Positions 1 through 11,732 of a stretch of 64,000 nt of DNA are shown here, in pieces (position 1 is the first letter of the stretch; each line of letters opens with the position of its first letter). The notes beneath the pieces were generated by a model, which saw only the letters and a list, made by a program, of their open reading frames with translations, did no database searches and was not told where the DNA came from. The stretch comes from Odobenus rosmarus divergens. Lineage: Eukaryota; Chordata; Mammalia; Carnivora; Odobenidae. The DNA lies in contig NW_004450266.1 in NCBI RefSeq assembly GCF_000321225.1, positions 7,035,245 to 7,099,244 on the forward strand. Reading direction: 5' to 3'. A program made the translations under genes and the position numbers.

Positions 1-46
1 GTCCATCCCATCCATCCATCCATCCATCCATCCATCCACCCATCTC
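1..46. repeat. (ATCC)n microsatellite
   Basis: About nine CATC/CATCC units begin the window, with the left edge outside it. Confidence 0.95.
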
Positions 47-49
47 TAT

Positions 50-155
50 AAACCATTAATTCAATCAGCAAATATCCATCAAACACTTACTATGCACTGG
101 CCACTACACTGGGTGCTAGGAAGGAATTAAGAGAGAAAACAGACAAGAACTGTCC
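50..155 (-). repeat. Ancient interspersed repeat (L2/MIR-type end)
   Basis: CAGCAAATATCCATCAAACA and TACACTGGGTGCTAGGAAGG recur in diverged form at 9.35, 15.5, 32.2, 39.0 and 59.5 kb. Exact family uncertain. Confidence 0.45.
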
Positions 156-859
156 TTGGTTGTCATGCACTGTGGCTACCCAGGCAAGATCCCTGGCCCT
201 GTGCCATCTTCTCAGGGCCCACAGGCAGACAGGCAGACAATGACCAGTCCTGCCCTGAGCCATGTCCTTGATCAAGAAGACAATTGGGCTATGAAAATGA
301 TGTTTTTTGAGCCTGGAATTTCTTTTTCTTGGGAGCAGAAAGAAAGAAAAGGGAGAAAATAAAACCACCTTCAGAGAGCAGCCAAATTGGTTTGTAATCA
401 CCTGGGCTCCAGAGTGGCTATTCTTGAATGACAATTTGCCATGAGACACAGGGGCCACTGTTTCTCTTTGCCCTGAGCTGCCAGGCATGGAGAAGGGGAC
501 CATCTCTTGGGTAATTCCTGATGGGCTTTGTGTATGGGAAATTTTCCTGGTCTGCTGAACCCCACACCCCAACACCTCAGCCTGTGTCCCAGCATAAGCA
601 GTGTCTGGCAGTGAACCTCCACAAGGGAGCTCAGCTTCCTCGGGCTTTGGCAAGGGGGCCTAGCAGAGCTGCCTTCGTGTTTCTGGGGTGGGGGAATCCA
701 ACCCCACTAACCTATACCAAGCCCTGTTCTAGGGCCTGTGCGACAGACATCACTTAGGCACCAACTGTGTTCCTGGCCTTGTGCTCAGTCCTGTTCCCAT
801 GCATAGTTTCACTTAATGTTCCACCAACCATCCCGGGAAGTGCTAGAGAATGGGTATGG
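156..859. other. Unique sequence
   Basis: No repeat or gene is recognised. A 187-codon minus-strand open frame (90-653) has no family resemblance and starts inside a repeat. Confidence 0.5.
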
Positions 860-982
860 GTTTCTTCTTAGGGTGATGGAAATGTCCTGAAATTGATTGT
901 GATGATGGTTTCACAACTCTGTGAATCTACTACAAGCCACTGAATTGTACAAGGGAGCTTTATGAATTATAATTCAATAAAG
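860..982 (+). mobile_element. L1 3'UTR end
   Basis: GGTGATGGAAATGTCCTGAA followed by CTGTGAATCTACTACAAGCC and CACTGAATTGTACAAG is the well-known mammalian L1 3'UTR. It is interrupted near its end by the CAN-SINE at 984. Confidence 0.8.
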
Positions 983-983
983 T

Positions 984-1187
984 GGGGCGCCTGAGTGGCT
1001 CATTTGGTTAATCAGCTGCCTTCGGCTCAGGTCATGATCCTGGCGTCCTAGGACTGAGTCCTGCGTCGGGCTCCCTGCTCAGCAGGGAGTCTACTTCTCC
1101 CTCGACTCTCTGTCCCTCCCCCCACCTGTGCCCTCTCTCTCTCTCTCTCCCTCTGTCAAATAGATAAATGAAATCTTGAAAAAAAAT
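984..1187 (+). mobile_element. CAN-SINE (tRNA-derived)
   Basis: The head GGGGCGCCTGAGTGGCTC contains the degenerate box A. A GCCTTCGGCTCAGG body, a (CT)n stretch and an A-rich tail follow. Imperfect duplication of AATTCAATAAAG (971-982) and AATTCAACAAAG (1188-1199). The target is the end of an L1 3'UTR. Confidence 0.93.
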
Positions 1188-1639
1188 AATTCAACAAAGC
1201 AAGGCAAAGTGAAGCTGTATCATTCAGATGAAATCATTTGAATCCATATTTTCTAAATCAAGGCCTGAGTCTCTTTCCTAATAAAATGCAGCTCCTACTC
1301 TCAAGATGTTTATTTTCTCATAGGGAAGAGAAGCCAAATACTCAACTATTTACAAATACAGGATGAAACAGGGTATGTGCTCTATGGGAGATTTAAGCAG
1401 GAGCACAGGAGGTGGTCTGAACCAGCTCACACAGAGCATGGATTGAAGGTTTCCCAAGTTGTGCTGGGAGTGCAAACCTTCTGCCCCCTTCCCTTTCAGT
1501 ACACAGGTCAGATCACACAAGTTGCTCCAGGACAGGGGACAAATCTACTTAAGCAGTAACCTCAGACTTTGTAGTAACAACCTTAACATACATATGGTGC
1601 TTATAATAGGCCAGGTACACTTCAAAAGGCTTCAGATAC

Positions 1640-1795
1640 AATAACTTCTTTTTTCTGCTGCACAAGCCTAGAACGTAGGTCACTATCACCCCAGTTAGGC
1701 TTGAAGGTCAGGGAAATGAAGTAACTCGCCCAAGGTCATATAGCTAGTAAGGGGCAGAGCTGGGCTCCCAGCCCTGGTTTTCTGGCTGGAATTAA
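1640..1795 (-). repeat. MIR
   Basis: GAAGTAACTCGCCCAAGGTC and AGCTAGTAAGGGGCAGAGCT are the MIR core read backwards. Confidence 0.75.
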
Positions 1796-1799
1796 TAGT

Positions 1800-2895
1800 C
1801 ACAACCTCCACACTAGGTGGCTAACGGGTTCCTTTGGGATCCTGTCTCACTTCCAGGGCTTCTGCTCTGTGCCCTCCTTCCCTGAGACCTAAATTCTCTA
1901 AGGCTGCTGGGGTTGGAGTTACCCTCACGGTGAGCGGCCACATTACAGAGCGGTAAGGAATGTGGACTACGATTCAGCACAGTCCCTTAGAAAACAGAAC
2001 AGAGGAGAGGAAGAGCCCCAGCCTAGGAGCTGGTGGCCGGGGTTGTGGACGCAGCTCTGCCACTGAATCCCAGCAGTCCTCGCTTCTCTCCGCAGGTCTG
2101 TCCCCTGTGTAAGGGGTTTAGGGGACTTTCCAGCTGCCTTTTGCTCTAAAACCCTAGGACCCTCAGTCCATGGCCTGGTACCCCATTCAATTCACTGTCT
2201 CAAGGCTGCTCTCTGACTCTGAGTCCTGGATGCACGCTGTCCCTACCTGTGACCTTCCTGACGCCAAGCATCCAAGGAGGCTCCCTGACCACACAGCTCT
2301 GGGGCTGTGCTGCCCAGTGACCTTGCTCGTGTTTGACTCCAGCTGTACCCTCGCCCGACCTACCAAGGAAATAGCTATTCCTTCCTAAACATCGCTTTCT
2401 GTACCGAACGTGCCCCACTCATGCTAGAAGGCTCAATCATTATTTATGAATGAATGAATGCCCAACAAACCCTTACCCAAGGCTGTCATGACTGTTGGCC
2501 AGTCTGTCTTCTCTAGAGTGCTACGATTTCACCAACGCCTACGGTTTTTGTGCCAGGCCTCGCTCTGGATATATTCAGGATAAAACTGGGACTGAATGTC
2601 CTAAAGAGGGCATTCAATGTACAACTTCAGAGTGGACTCTGAAAATCTGGGATACACATCAGTGGGAGCTGTGGGGCCCACACAGCCAATGCTGAGAAGC
2701 CTAGCCAGGGGACACTAAAAGCGTGGGACACATGACAAGGGCCACTGGAATCTGAGCTCCAGCCACCAACAGCACCTGCAGGAGAGGTCAGCACTGCGCC
2801 CTCCTCCCTCTTTGGGCTAAGCCTGGACTGGGGGGTTCAGATACAGATGTGATTCAAACTGTTCACTTTCCTGTTTGGCTGGCTCCAGAACTCCG
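1800..2895. other. Unique sequence
   Basis: Apart from a short TGAATGAATGAATG stretch near 2447-2460, nothing is recognised. The overlapping 72-codon frames on both strands are not supported as genes. Confidence 0.5.
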
Positions 2896-3098
2896 AGACT
2901 AGCGCTGTCCGATAGAACTTTCTGCCATCATGGAAAACATTCAATGTGCTGTCCGATATGGTACGAGACACTTGTAGAATTAAACACTTGAGACGTGGCT
3001 CCTGCAACCCAGGGACTGAATTTTTTATTGTATTTTAACTAATTTAAATTTCAGTAGTCTCTATGAGCTTTTGGCCACTGCACTGGACCACACAGGGC
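2896..3098 (+). mobile_element. Non-autonomous hAT-type DNA transposon
   Basis: AGCGCTGTCCGATAGAACTT opens an element with an internal repeat of GCTGTCCGATATGG, an AT-rich core and a degraded GGCCACTGCACTGGACCAC end. This matches a common mammalian hAT-Charlie short element; I do not assign the exact family. Confidence 0.7.
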
Positions 3099-3099
3099 A

Positions 3100-3732
3100 A
3101 GCCTACCTGATACAGCGTGTCTGAATAGATTCCATCTCACTTCCAGGTCACACACCTCTGAGCCCAGACCATACACCAGGGTGGCCACAGGAGGACTGCA
3201 TGCCACTATGTCAGCAAGCCTCTCTCCTTCCTGATCCTGTCTCTGGCATCACGAACCTGGGCTCTGGCCTCCATTCTGCCTCGGACGAGCCACGGGCCTG
3301 GGATAACCTGTTGCGACTCCTTGAGCTTCAATGTCTTCATCTTGCGACTTCACAGGGTCGATGGAGAAAGAAAAGGGGAACCCAGATGGAAATGACCTGG
3401 TGTATCATGGGCACTCGACAAGGCCTGGTGCCCTCCTGTGTTCCCTCTATACTCTGCCTGGTCTTATTACCTGTTGGAATTCATACACTCTCAGCCATCT
3501 GATGGTTCCTCCAGATTCCAACCTGCCTTTCCCTCTTGAGTGGCTTGGGTCTGAGCCCCACACCAGTGACCCCTGAGGGAGCTCTTCCCACTCTCTGTCG
3601 TGTCAGAGGGCCAGGCGAGGAATGCACAGAGAGAGAGCCGTGGGTGTCACAGGACATGGTGGTTTATACGTTTTGGGGGATTGTTTTTTCTTGAGGAGGA
3701 AGGATGCTATGGGTTTGGGGATGAAACTGTTT
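3100..3732. other. Unique sequence
   Basis: No repeat recognised. The 100-codon frame at 3200-3502 has no domain or splice context. Confidence 0.5.
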
Positions 3733-3750
3733 AAAAAGCCTAGATCTTGA

Positions 3751-3946
3751 GGCGCCTGGGTGGCTCAGTTGGTTAAGCATCTACCTTTGGCTCGGGTCAT
3801 GTGATCCCGGGGTCCTGGGATCAAGTCCCCCCCACATCATCGGGCTCCCTGCTCAGCGGGGAGTCTGCTCCTTCCTCTCCCTCTGCTCCTCCCCACTGCT
3901 CGTGCTCCCTCTCTCTCGCTCTTCTACCTCAAATAACTAAGTAAAT
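3751..3946 (+). mobile_element. CAN-SINE
   Basis: The head GGCGCCTGGGTGGCTCAGTT, CTCAGCGGGGAGTCTGCTCC body and AT-rich tail are clear. Flanked by AAAAAGCCTAGATCTTGA (3733-3750) and the same sequence with one change (3947-3964). Confidence 0.95.
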
Positions 3947-4359
3947 AAAAAGCCCAGATCTTGACAAAACAAAGCCAGTGCCTTCTTCCTCTACAACCTC
4001 TCAAATTTCTTCCTCGATCCCTAGAGACAAATACAGGGATAGGCCTCTGAGTTCCTCCAAAGAAAGATGTTATGCTGCCAACATTTGGTTTCTTATAACC
4101 TCCGGATGCATAAAATCAAGTCATGTGCGTGGTCCATGGAGACCCCAAAGGGGCCTGTGGAAGAACATGAGATCACAGCCCAGCAAGGGCTCTTTCATAT
4201 TTTCAGAAAAATAGCTTTCAGGATAGACTGCTTTTTCTCCAGGCAGAGACGGTGTGATGGAAGAAAAAGGCCTCAGAGCTAGAAATCTGAGGTTGCAATG
4301 GTTTGTGAGCACCCATAAGTGCCAGGGACCAGGCTTGCACCTTCCTAGACATGGTGCAT

Positions 4360-4515
4360 CCCAGCTCTGCACTTGACTTGGAAAGTCTTGGGGGCTCAGT
4401 CTTCTCACCAGTAAAATGGGGCCAATCATGAAGCCTGCCTCCCAGGGCTGCCATGTGGGAGAGCATGGAAAGGTGCAGACTTGTTAAGTGCTGCGTAGCA
4501 CACTGTTCGCTGATG
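4360..4515 (+). repeat. MIR
   Basis: TCAGTCTTCTCACCAGTAAA and TGCCTCCCAGGGCTGCCATG fit the MIR 3' half. Confidence 0.65.
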
Positions 4516-4904
4516 GTTTCCTGTGTTCGTCTAGGAGCCCTGTTCACGGAGGCCAGCCATTGATCTGACACTCCAATCTGGACCTTTCTTTGAAAATTAC
4601 CAGATTTAATAAAAACATCTGGCTCAGGGCAGGGAGCCCTCAAGGCAGGGGATGCCAGCCTTGATGATTAAATTACTACTATCCCTGGCGAGAGCTGAAA
4701 ACAAATTTTATAAGTGTAAACTCCTCTTTCCATCCCTTTCCCCCGACACTTTGAAGCTCAGTCTCCTTCCCACCCCCGTTTCCTCACTATAGCAAGAAGA
4801 TACGCTTCGGAAAGGAGACCTCCAGCTGTACCTCTGAAAACAATTTAAGAAGGAATGTGTGACACAGTGAGTGGTAGAAGAAGCAGCTTCGTGTATTTGG
4901 TTTT

Positions 4905-5019
4905 CTGGGAGAGAGACACTTGGATTCAAACCCCAGCTGTGTGATCCTGGCCAAGTTACTTAACATCTCTGAGCCTTTTACATAGCTCAGCTATAATGGA
5001 GGGACTATGAAAGCTACAC
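4905..5019 (+). repeat. MIR, left part, interrupted by MRPL15 retrocopy
   Basis: GGATTCAAACCCCAGCTGTG and CAAGTTACTTAACATCTCTG are MIR core. The element is cut by the retrocopy and resumes at 6171. Confidence 0.85.
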
Positions 5020-5035
5020 AGAAGGGTATTTTAGG
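5020..5035. repeat. Left target-site duplication of MRPL15 retrocopy
   Basis: AGAAGGGTATTTTAGG here is repeated exactly at 6155-6170, immediately after the A-tail. This is the footprint of L1 endonuclease-primed insertion. Confidence 0.93.
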
Positions 5036-5039
5036 GTGA

Positions 5040-5972
<933 letters not shown>

Positions 5973-6125
5973 ATTCCCTTCCAGGAAAGCAGAGTTGTAA
6001 AAGAGTTCTGGAAGAAAACGGACTGAAACATGCTTATTTCTCATCATCTTTTCTTGATTTATAATTCTCTAGATGTTGATGTTAATTTTCCATGTAGCCC
6101 TATATCCATTTTTATCTAAAATTGA

Positions 6126-6131
6126 AATAAA
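6126..6131 (+). promoter_or_regulatory. Polyadenylation signal of the MRPL15 retrocopy
   Basis: AATAAA lies 13 bases before the run of As that begins at 6145. It is copied from the parental mRNA and marks its cleavage site. Confidence 0.85.
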
Positions 6132-6154
6132 AAATGGAATAAGCAAAAAAAAAA

Positions 6155-6170
6155 AGAAGGGTATTTTAGG
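6155..6170. repeat. Right target-site duplication of MRPL15 retrocopy
   Basis: This matches 5020-5035 base for base; the first A could belong to the tail. MIR sequence resumes directly after it. Confidence 0.93.
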
Positions 6171-6250
6171 AATACATGGGGTGACACATAAAGGTGACTG
6201 ATATCGAAGGTGCTTAATACTCATTGAATTGAGTTGAATTGAATCAGTGC
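6171..6250 (+). repeat. MIR, right part, after MRPL15 retrocopy
   Basis: GGTGCTTAATACTCATTGAA is the MIR 3' end, continuing 4905-5019. Confidence 0.75.
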
Positions 6251-6259
6251 ATACTATTC

Positions 6260-7747
6260 CTTGAGCCACCCCCTCCCCCAACACCTTTGGTGAAAGCTCA
6301 GCTTTTCTAGCTCTCCCTGAACCACCCGCCCAGCACGACATTCTTTTCCAATGGGCTCAGTGGTGAGAGGAAGATGGAAAGCATTTGGCCAGAATACCAA
6401 CCTCATTAACTCCCCTGTCTCTCCATCTGCTATCTATCAGGAACCCACTGCAAGGAGGCAGGTGACCAGTACAAGCCCTTCCCTTTCCCTTTGCCTCTGG
6501 GCCAGTGTGTGTCCGTGCAAAGCCACCCACAACCATGGGCCCCTGGCAGCAGGGCTCAGCCTTGGTGACTTGTAGCCGGAGCAGGGGCTGTTCTGGGCTC
6601 AGAAAAAGAGAGCCAAAGTTCACAGCCAAGTCAGAGGCAGCAGCCGGAACCAGCTGGCCTCTTCTGTAGGTCAGGGGAGAGTCTGAAAACCTGCAAATGA
6701 CACTGCAAACACAGTGGAGTAAGGAGGTCATTATTCACAGCGAAGGGCTCTCTGATTTAAATGAGTTTCCTTATCCCCCAAGGGCACTGAACACGTTGCT
6801 TGATTTATAAAAGGGAGCTCTCCACTTTAGTTTTTCAGGAACATGCAGTTTCCAGAAAGTAAGGTACAAGGAGTCCATGTAGATGGTGAATGCTCAACAA
6901 ATGCGAGCTGTTGTTATTACACCAAACAGATGCTGAGGACTCTGTGCTTGTGGCTGGTAGGACTCGGGTTTGGCTCTGAGTTTCCTGGCAGCCAATGGGA
7001 AGCAGCAAACAGGATTAGTTTCACCATTTCCAGTGTCTACAAGGGCACGCACAATGCTAACCCAGAATGAGTGTAAGCATCACTGGTATTGAAACCAGAG
7101 TGGAGCATCTTCACTGGCCATCTGTCATAGGCTGGACATTGCAGAATGTGAAGAAAAAAAAAAAAAGGTGTTGGGGACTGTCCCCACAGGAAAATGCAGG
7201 AGCCAGCTTCCTCAAGCTGACTGTAGCCCTTACTTATCAGTGTCTGTCTGTGCAGAAAGCAGTTACCCCTCTCTGAGGTATCAGGGCAGCTGTGAAAGGG
7301 TGGCTGGAATCACTGCTCCTCATTCCAAGCCACCAGCACCCCACATTCACTTTTGGTCTTTTTGTTTTATCGGCAAAGGAATTAGAATGTTATTAATCAA
7401 CCAATCAGTCAAATAAGCCTCATTACCATTAAAGAAGAGAAAGTAAGCTTTATTTATGCAATTATAAGGCATTTAAAAAAACAAAGAGATTATTATTAAT
7501 ACTTGAGCCTGGCAATCTTCCCAGAGTGGTAAACCGACAAGAACTTTGTTCTGGAAGAGGCAACATAGTGGTTATAGATTTCTGACTCTCCATTCCAAGC
7601 TCTTGGTGTACATAACGCCTCCTGAAGTTCAGGAAGGTTCCTAAGGCTCCTCTGTCCTCAGTGCTGTTTTGGGAAAACAGCAATGGGTTGACAGTTAGGA
7701 GGCTGGCGTACTCTATGACCCTGGCCAAAACGAACAGCCTCTTGGGG
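6260..7747. other. Unique sequence with an A-run
   Basis: Nothing recognised except a 14-A tract near 7152-7165 without a retrocopy upstream or target duplication. Confidence 0.5.
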
Positions 7748-7948
7748 CTGTGGGTTCTCAGCAGCAGCATGTTAGAAAGTGAACAAAAGTCACTGGGTAG
7801 AGCTTTTAAAAACTACGTGGTCCCCGTCCCCATTTCAGACCAACTGAATCACAATTTCTGAGGGTGGGGCCCAGGAAATGGTATATTTAAAAAGTGCTCC
7901 AGATGACTTTAGAACACAAGCGAGGGTTGCCAACCACGGCCTGGGTGC
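7748..7948 (+). mobile_element. MER5-like hAT element
   Basis: GTGGGTTCTCAGCAGCAGCA to TTGCCAACCACGG, with AGAGCTTTTAAAAACTAC and GGTGGGGCCCAGGAAATGGT inside, fits MER5A. Confidence 0.75.
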
Positions 7949-7949
7949 T

Positions 7950-8458
7950 CCCTAGGTCCATTCTACCTTTGACCTTACCCAGTCTTGGGATTTCTTAAAG
8001 ACATCTGATTCAGGGCTCTTAAACACCAATGTCTGCAGTGGGCCCACAGATAAAGTGATGAGTGATGTGGGCCAGGTACGGAGCAAAAAATGCTAAACTG
8101 ACGAAGCATAACACCCAGTGGGTTATAATGTTTTGAAAACATGGTACAGGAAAATTCAAGGAGCCAAATCCAAAGTATCTGCCAACCATACAGCTTCGAG
8201 GCCCCAGTTTGAGATCCCTGATGAAGGACAGATCCCAGGCCCCCACAGGTGGCTAGCTCATGGCCTGAAATGCAAGAAAGTGCACGCTTGCTGGTGACAC
8301 ACACCATTTCTCTTCTGACTTCACACCAGAAGCTCCAGGCCTGGAGCAGGCATTCTGTAAATGCTGGGTGCACAAATGAATGGGCAAACCAATGAGTCCG
8401 GGTGGGGGCTAGGGGGAGCCTGGACTGCCCTTGATTCTACAGAGTTTAGGGGTCTAGC
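7950..8458. other. Unique or heavily decayed sequence
   Basis: No element named. A 132-codon minus-strand frame (7975-8373) lacks any recognisable domain. Confidence 0.45.
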
Positions 8459-8755
8459 CTGAACTGCCCAGTCCAGTAGCCACTGGCCACATGTGGCTAC
8501 CAAGCCCTAGATCCAAATTGATACGTGCTTTGTAAGTGTAAAATACACTACACAGGTCAAAGAGTGAGCATGAAAATAGAAACTTAAAATTTTAATCAAT
8601 AAATTTTTATATTAACTATATGTGTACATGATATATTTTGAATATATTGTGTTAAATACAATATATTATTAAAATTAATTTCACCTGTTTCATTTTTTTA
8701 AATGTGACTACCAGAACACTTAGAATATTAGATTTCTATTCAAAAGTGCTGCTCT
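8459..8755 (-). mobile_element. Non-autonomous hAT-type element, AT-rich family
   Basis: On the plus strand it runs from CAGTCCAGTAGCCACTGGCC through AATTAATTTCACCTGTTTCA to TTCAAAAGTGCTGCTCTG. The same family occurs in opposite orientation at about 20.30-20.73 kb. Confidence 0.75.
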
Positions 8756-9029
8756 GAGCCATTTGGCTTTAATTTTTTTCATGCATGCATCCGTGCCTTC
8801 TTCCCCACCGATTAATTCTATCCCCCTCTCTTCATCTAGTAGAATGATAAAATGGAAGATAGGGAGGAACTAGGGATCCAGATGAAAAACTTGTCTTTCT
8901 CTAGGGCTGGGAGGATACAGCGCCTATTCTGCAACCCTCTGCCCTGTGGGTCTCCTTACAAATGACCACAACAACTGTCTCAGCGCCCTTCCCCAAAGAT
9001 TTCCTCAGTCTGGATGCCCTTCTTTATTT

Positions 9030-9320
9030 TCCACTCAGGGAACTCTTACTCATCCTTCAAGACCCAAGTCGAATGCCACCTCCTCTGTGAAGCCCTCCCT
9101 GGTCTTCCAGCTAGAGGAAGGTGCACCCCAGTGACCTCTCCCAGCACTTGGCTCAGATCCCTATTACAACACTTCTCCCAGGAATATCTGTGATCTTTTG
9201 ACCAGTTGGTCTCCTTCATTAATACTTCTTGAGTGCAAGGCTGATCTCCTCTTCTTTGTGTGCCCAGGGTCAGACTCAGGATCTGACAATGCTCAGTAAA
9301 TGTTGGATGAATGGATAGAT
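9030..9320 (+). mobile_element. LINE2 3' end
   Basis: AATGCCACCTCCTCTGTGAA and GCTCAGTAAATGTTGGATGA bracket a typical L2 3' end. Confidence 0.85.
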
Positions 9321-9349
9321 CTTCCTCATCAAAGGGAAGTATCTTTATT

Positions 9350-9495
9350 CTTTCCTCCATCCCCTCAACAAATGCTTACTGAGCATCTACTATGTACCAA
9401 GCATATCAAGCACAGCTTAGGCACAGGGAATGCGGCAATGAACAAGGCCAACAAAAAATGCCTGCTCTCATGAGCTTCCATGCTAGTGCTGGAAA
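9350..9495 (-). repeat. Ancient interspersed repeat (L2/MIR-type end)
   Basis: CTCAACAAATGCTTACTGAG and GCCTGCTCTCATGAGCTTCC show the order seen in the first copy at 50-155. Confidence 0.5.
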
Positions 9496-9573
9496 GTACC
9501 TTGCATCATTCTGATGCCCAGATGTTCAATAAATATTCACTAATGTTGCTGCCAAAGAAGAGGAGCAATGAGC

Positions 9574-9591
9574 GGGGGGGGAGGGAGGGGG
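9574..9591 (+). other. G-quadruplex-capable G-tract
   Basis: Eight Gs, A, three Gs, A, then five Gs. It satisfies a four-tract model only if the first run is split. Confidence 0.6.
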
Positions 9592-9944
9592 CTAAGCTCC
9601 TGTGCCCCAGAGCCCATCCGTCTGAAAGGTACAGGCCCTTATATTTGCTACTGGTCTCACCAGAGACTTCCTTAACAGAGTCTTTACAACCTTCCACTTA
9701 CATTGTGTACTAAAGAGTTTAGGAGGTGCAATAACAGTGTGACAGCAGGTATTTATTGGTTCTGATAGAGACAGAGGAGGCTCTGAATTGACCAAAGCAG
9801 AGCTTTCACTTTTCTTACAGGCACAGCACAAGTGACCAATGAGGCTGGAGACTGGGAAGACTTTCACAGCCATCTAGAAAGACTAACCAGAACAAACAAA
9901 ACAAAACAAAAATGGAACCCTTTGCGCTCATAAAACAAAAGCTC

Positions 9945-10140
9945 GGGGCACCTGGGTGGCACAGTCATTAAGCATCTGCCTTCGGCTCGGGTCGTGGTCC
10001 CGGGGTCCTGGGATCGAGCCCCGCATCGGGCTCCCTGCTNNNNNNNNNNNNNNNNNNNNNNNNNNNNNNNNNNNNNNNNNNNNNNNNNNNNNNNNNNNNN
10101 NNNNNNNNNNNNNNNNNNNAAAAAAAAAAAAAAAAAAAAA
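9945..10140 (+). mobile_element. CAN-SINE containing an assembly gap
   Basis: Ninety-five bases of head and body (GGGGCACCTGGGTGGCACAG to CTCCCTGCT) are followed by 80 Ns and then 21 As. The (CT)n/(A)n part is what is missing. GCTC occurs on both sides (9941-9944, 10141-10144) as part of the target duplication. Confidence 0.93.
10040..10119. other. Assembly gap of 80 N
   Basis: The unresolved bases fall exactly where a CAN-SINE has its CT-rich and A-rich low-complexity tail. Open frames drawn across it are meaningless. Confidence 0.99.
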
Positions 10141-10144
10141 GCTC

Positions 10145-10744
10145 TCTGTCCTTCAGTGGCAGAGTTTGGTGGGAGAGACAGGCATCTACACAAATTAGGA
10201 ACTACAAGCCAGGGTGGGACAGAGGTTACCATCGTTGGCAAGCGGACATATTGCTTGGCTACCTCGTGGCAGCGCCAAGTCCAGCCTGCACAGAACCAGC
10301 TCCTCACCCCCTCCTGTCGCAGAGAATGACCCACCATCTACCTAGTCACCCCAGCCAGAAACAGGGAGCCACCCTTGTCGCCCTGTCACCATCCCCATGA
10401 GGTCAGTCGCTGAGTCTCACCGGTTCTGCCTCCTGCACCTGTCTCTCCAGCCCCCGGCCTCCCCACCAGCACCAGCGTCCAGCCCACTACCCTCACGCAC
10501 CTGTGTGACTGCACAGCCTTCTCACTGACCTCTGTGCTTCTGCTCCTGACACGGCTCTCACCCCACCTCACCCCAGTGCTCTGCAGAGGCTGCTGCCCCT
10601 GTTCAAATCCAGAGATGAAGGTCCTCACATGAGAAGAATGTCAGAAACGCCTCACTGGGCAGCCCACAGTCTTAGTTCTAAGAGCTGCGAGGATGAAGGT
10701 TGATGCTGGGTAAGCTATCTAGAATGATGGAGGACATGGAAGGA
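10145..10744. other. Unique GC-richer sequence
   Basis: CCTC/CACC-rich DNA with no repeat or gene that I can support. Confidence 0.45.
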
Positions 10745-11010
10745 ATCAGTTTTAGAGTCAGACACACATGGCTTCCAATCTCAAATCTGTTACTTCCTTG
10801 CTTTGTGACCAAGGAGAAAGTACTTAACATCTTTGGGCCTTGGTCTCCTCATCTGTAAAAACGGATCATCACACTTACCTCCATGGAATAGAGGCTCTTG
10901 GTCTATATACCATATGCCACAGAGCATCAATAATATGAGCCATATATAGCACTCAGTCCAGTGTCTAGCACATAATAAATTCTCAATAAATAGTAGGTAG
11001 CTAAAAATAT
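10745..11010 (+). repeat. MIR, near full length
   Basis: CATCTTTGGGCCTTGGTCTC, CTCATCTGTAAAAACGGATC and AAATTCTCAATAAATAGTAG run in MIR order. Confidence 0.82.
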
Positions 11011-11416
11011 TATTTGCAGATAGTAGGTCTTTGTCTCCTTAGGGAATACCACCACTCACACAGAATCTGGGTCCTGTCCCAGATAAGACACTTCATTACC
11101 GGAAAGTTCCAGATGCCTATACAACCTTCTATAAACTGATCAGACTTTTTACTGTGCCAAGATAACCTAACTCCCTTCTGGCCTAACCAAGATGGAAGAT
11201 CCTTTCTGTTCCTATCATGTGAGTGCCGGGATCTCCAGCTGTTTAGGCTTTGAGTTTCTTAACATCACTGTAAAGAAGGAAACATAATCACTTATAAAGT
11301 TCCTAATGTTCAAGAGAGAAAAAACAAAGTGTTTAAGAAATGCTCAAACTATTCTGGAACTGAGACCAGAAAGAATTTTCTCCCTTCTGAACTCAAAGAG
11401 AGAATTGGGGATGATA

Positions 11417-11622
11417 CAGCCAACTTTTCCCTAAAGGCTGGGTTGTAAATATTTCAGTCTTTCTAGGCTATTCGCTCTCCATCGCACCTACTAAACCCTG
11501 CCACTGCAACACAGAAGCAGCTACATAGGCAGTATGTAAACGCATGAGTCTGACTGTTTCAATAAAACTTTATTTACAAAAAACAGGCAGCTGGCCCAGG
11601 GGCTGTAGTTAACCGACCCCTG
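11417..11622 (+). mobile_element. MER1-like hAT element
   Basis: TTCAATAAAACTTTATTTAC and GGGCTGTAGTTAACCGACCC are diagnostic of the MER1/Charlie group. It ends ~110 bp before the Tigger-like element. Confidence 0.8.
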
Positions 11623-11732
11623 GTGTAACATAAGAAACCACATTCCAGCTGTCTGAACGCTGGGAACCTTAGTTCTCCATGCTAAACGATGGGAGTTGCT
11701 GGCTCAAGTGAGAAAATAAGTGAAATCAAGTA

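Noticed and set aside
90..653. 187-codon reverse frame
   Set aside because: Begins within an ancient repeat, lacks family features and shows no splice context.
984..1010. tRNA gene in SINE heads
   Set aside because: The tRNA-like boxes belong to CAN-SINEs; none folds as a complete tRNA with intact arms and ends.
7152..7165. A-run as a retrocopy tail
   Set aside because: Upstream DNA shows no gene similarity and the flanks are not duplicated.
9864..10337. 157-codon reverse frame
   Set aside because: It crosses the 80-N gap and a SINE, so it is not a real frame.
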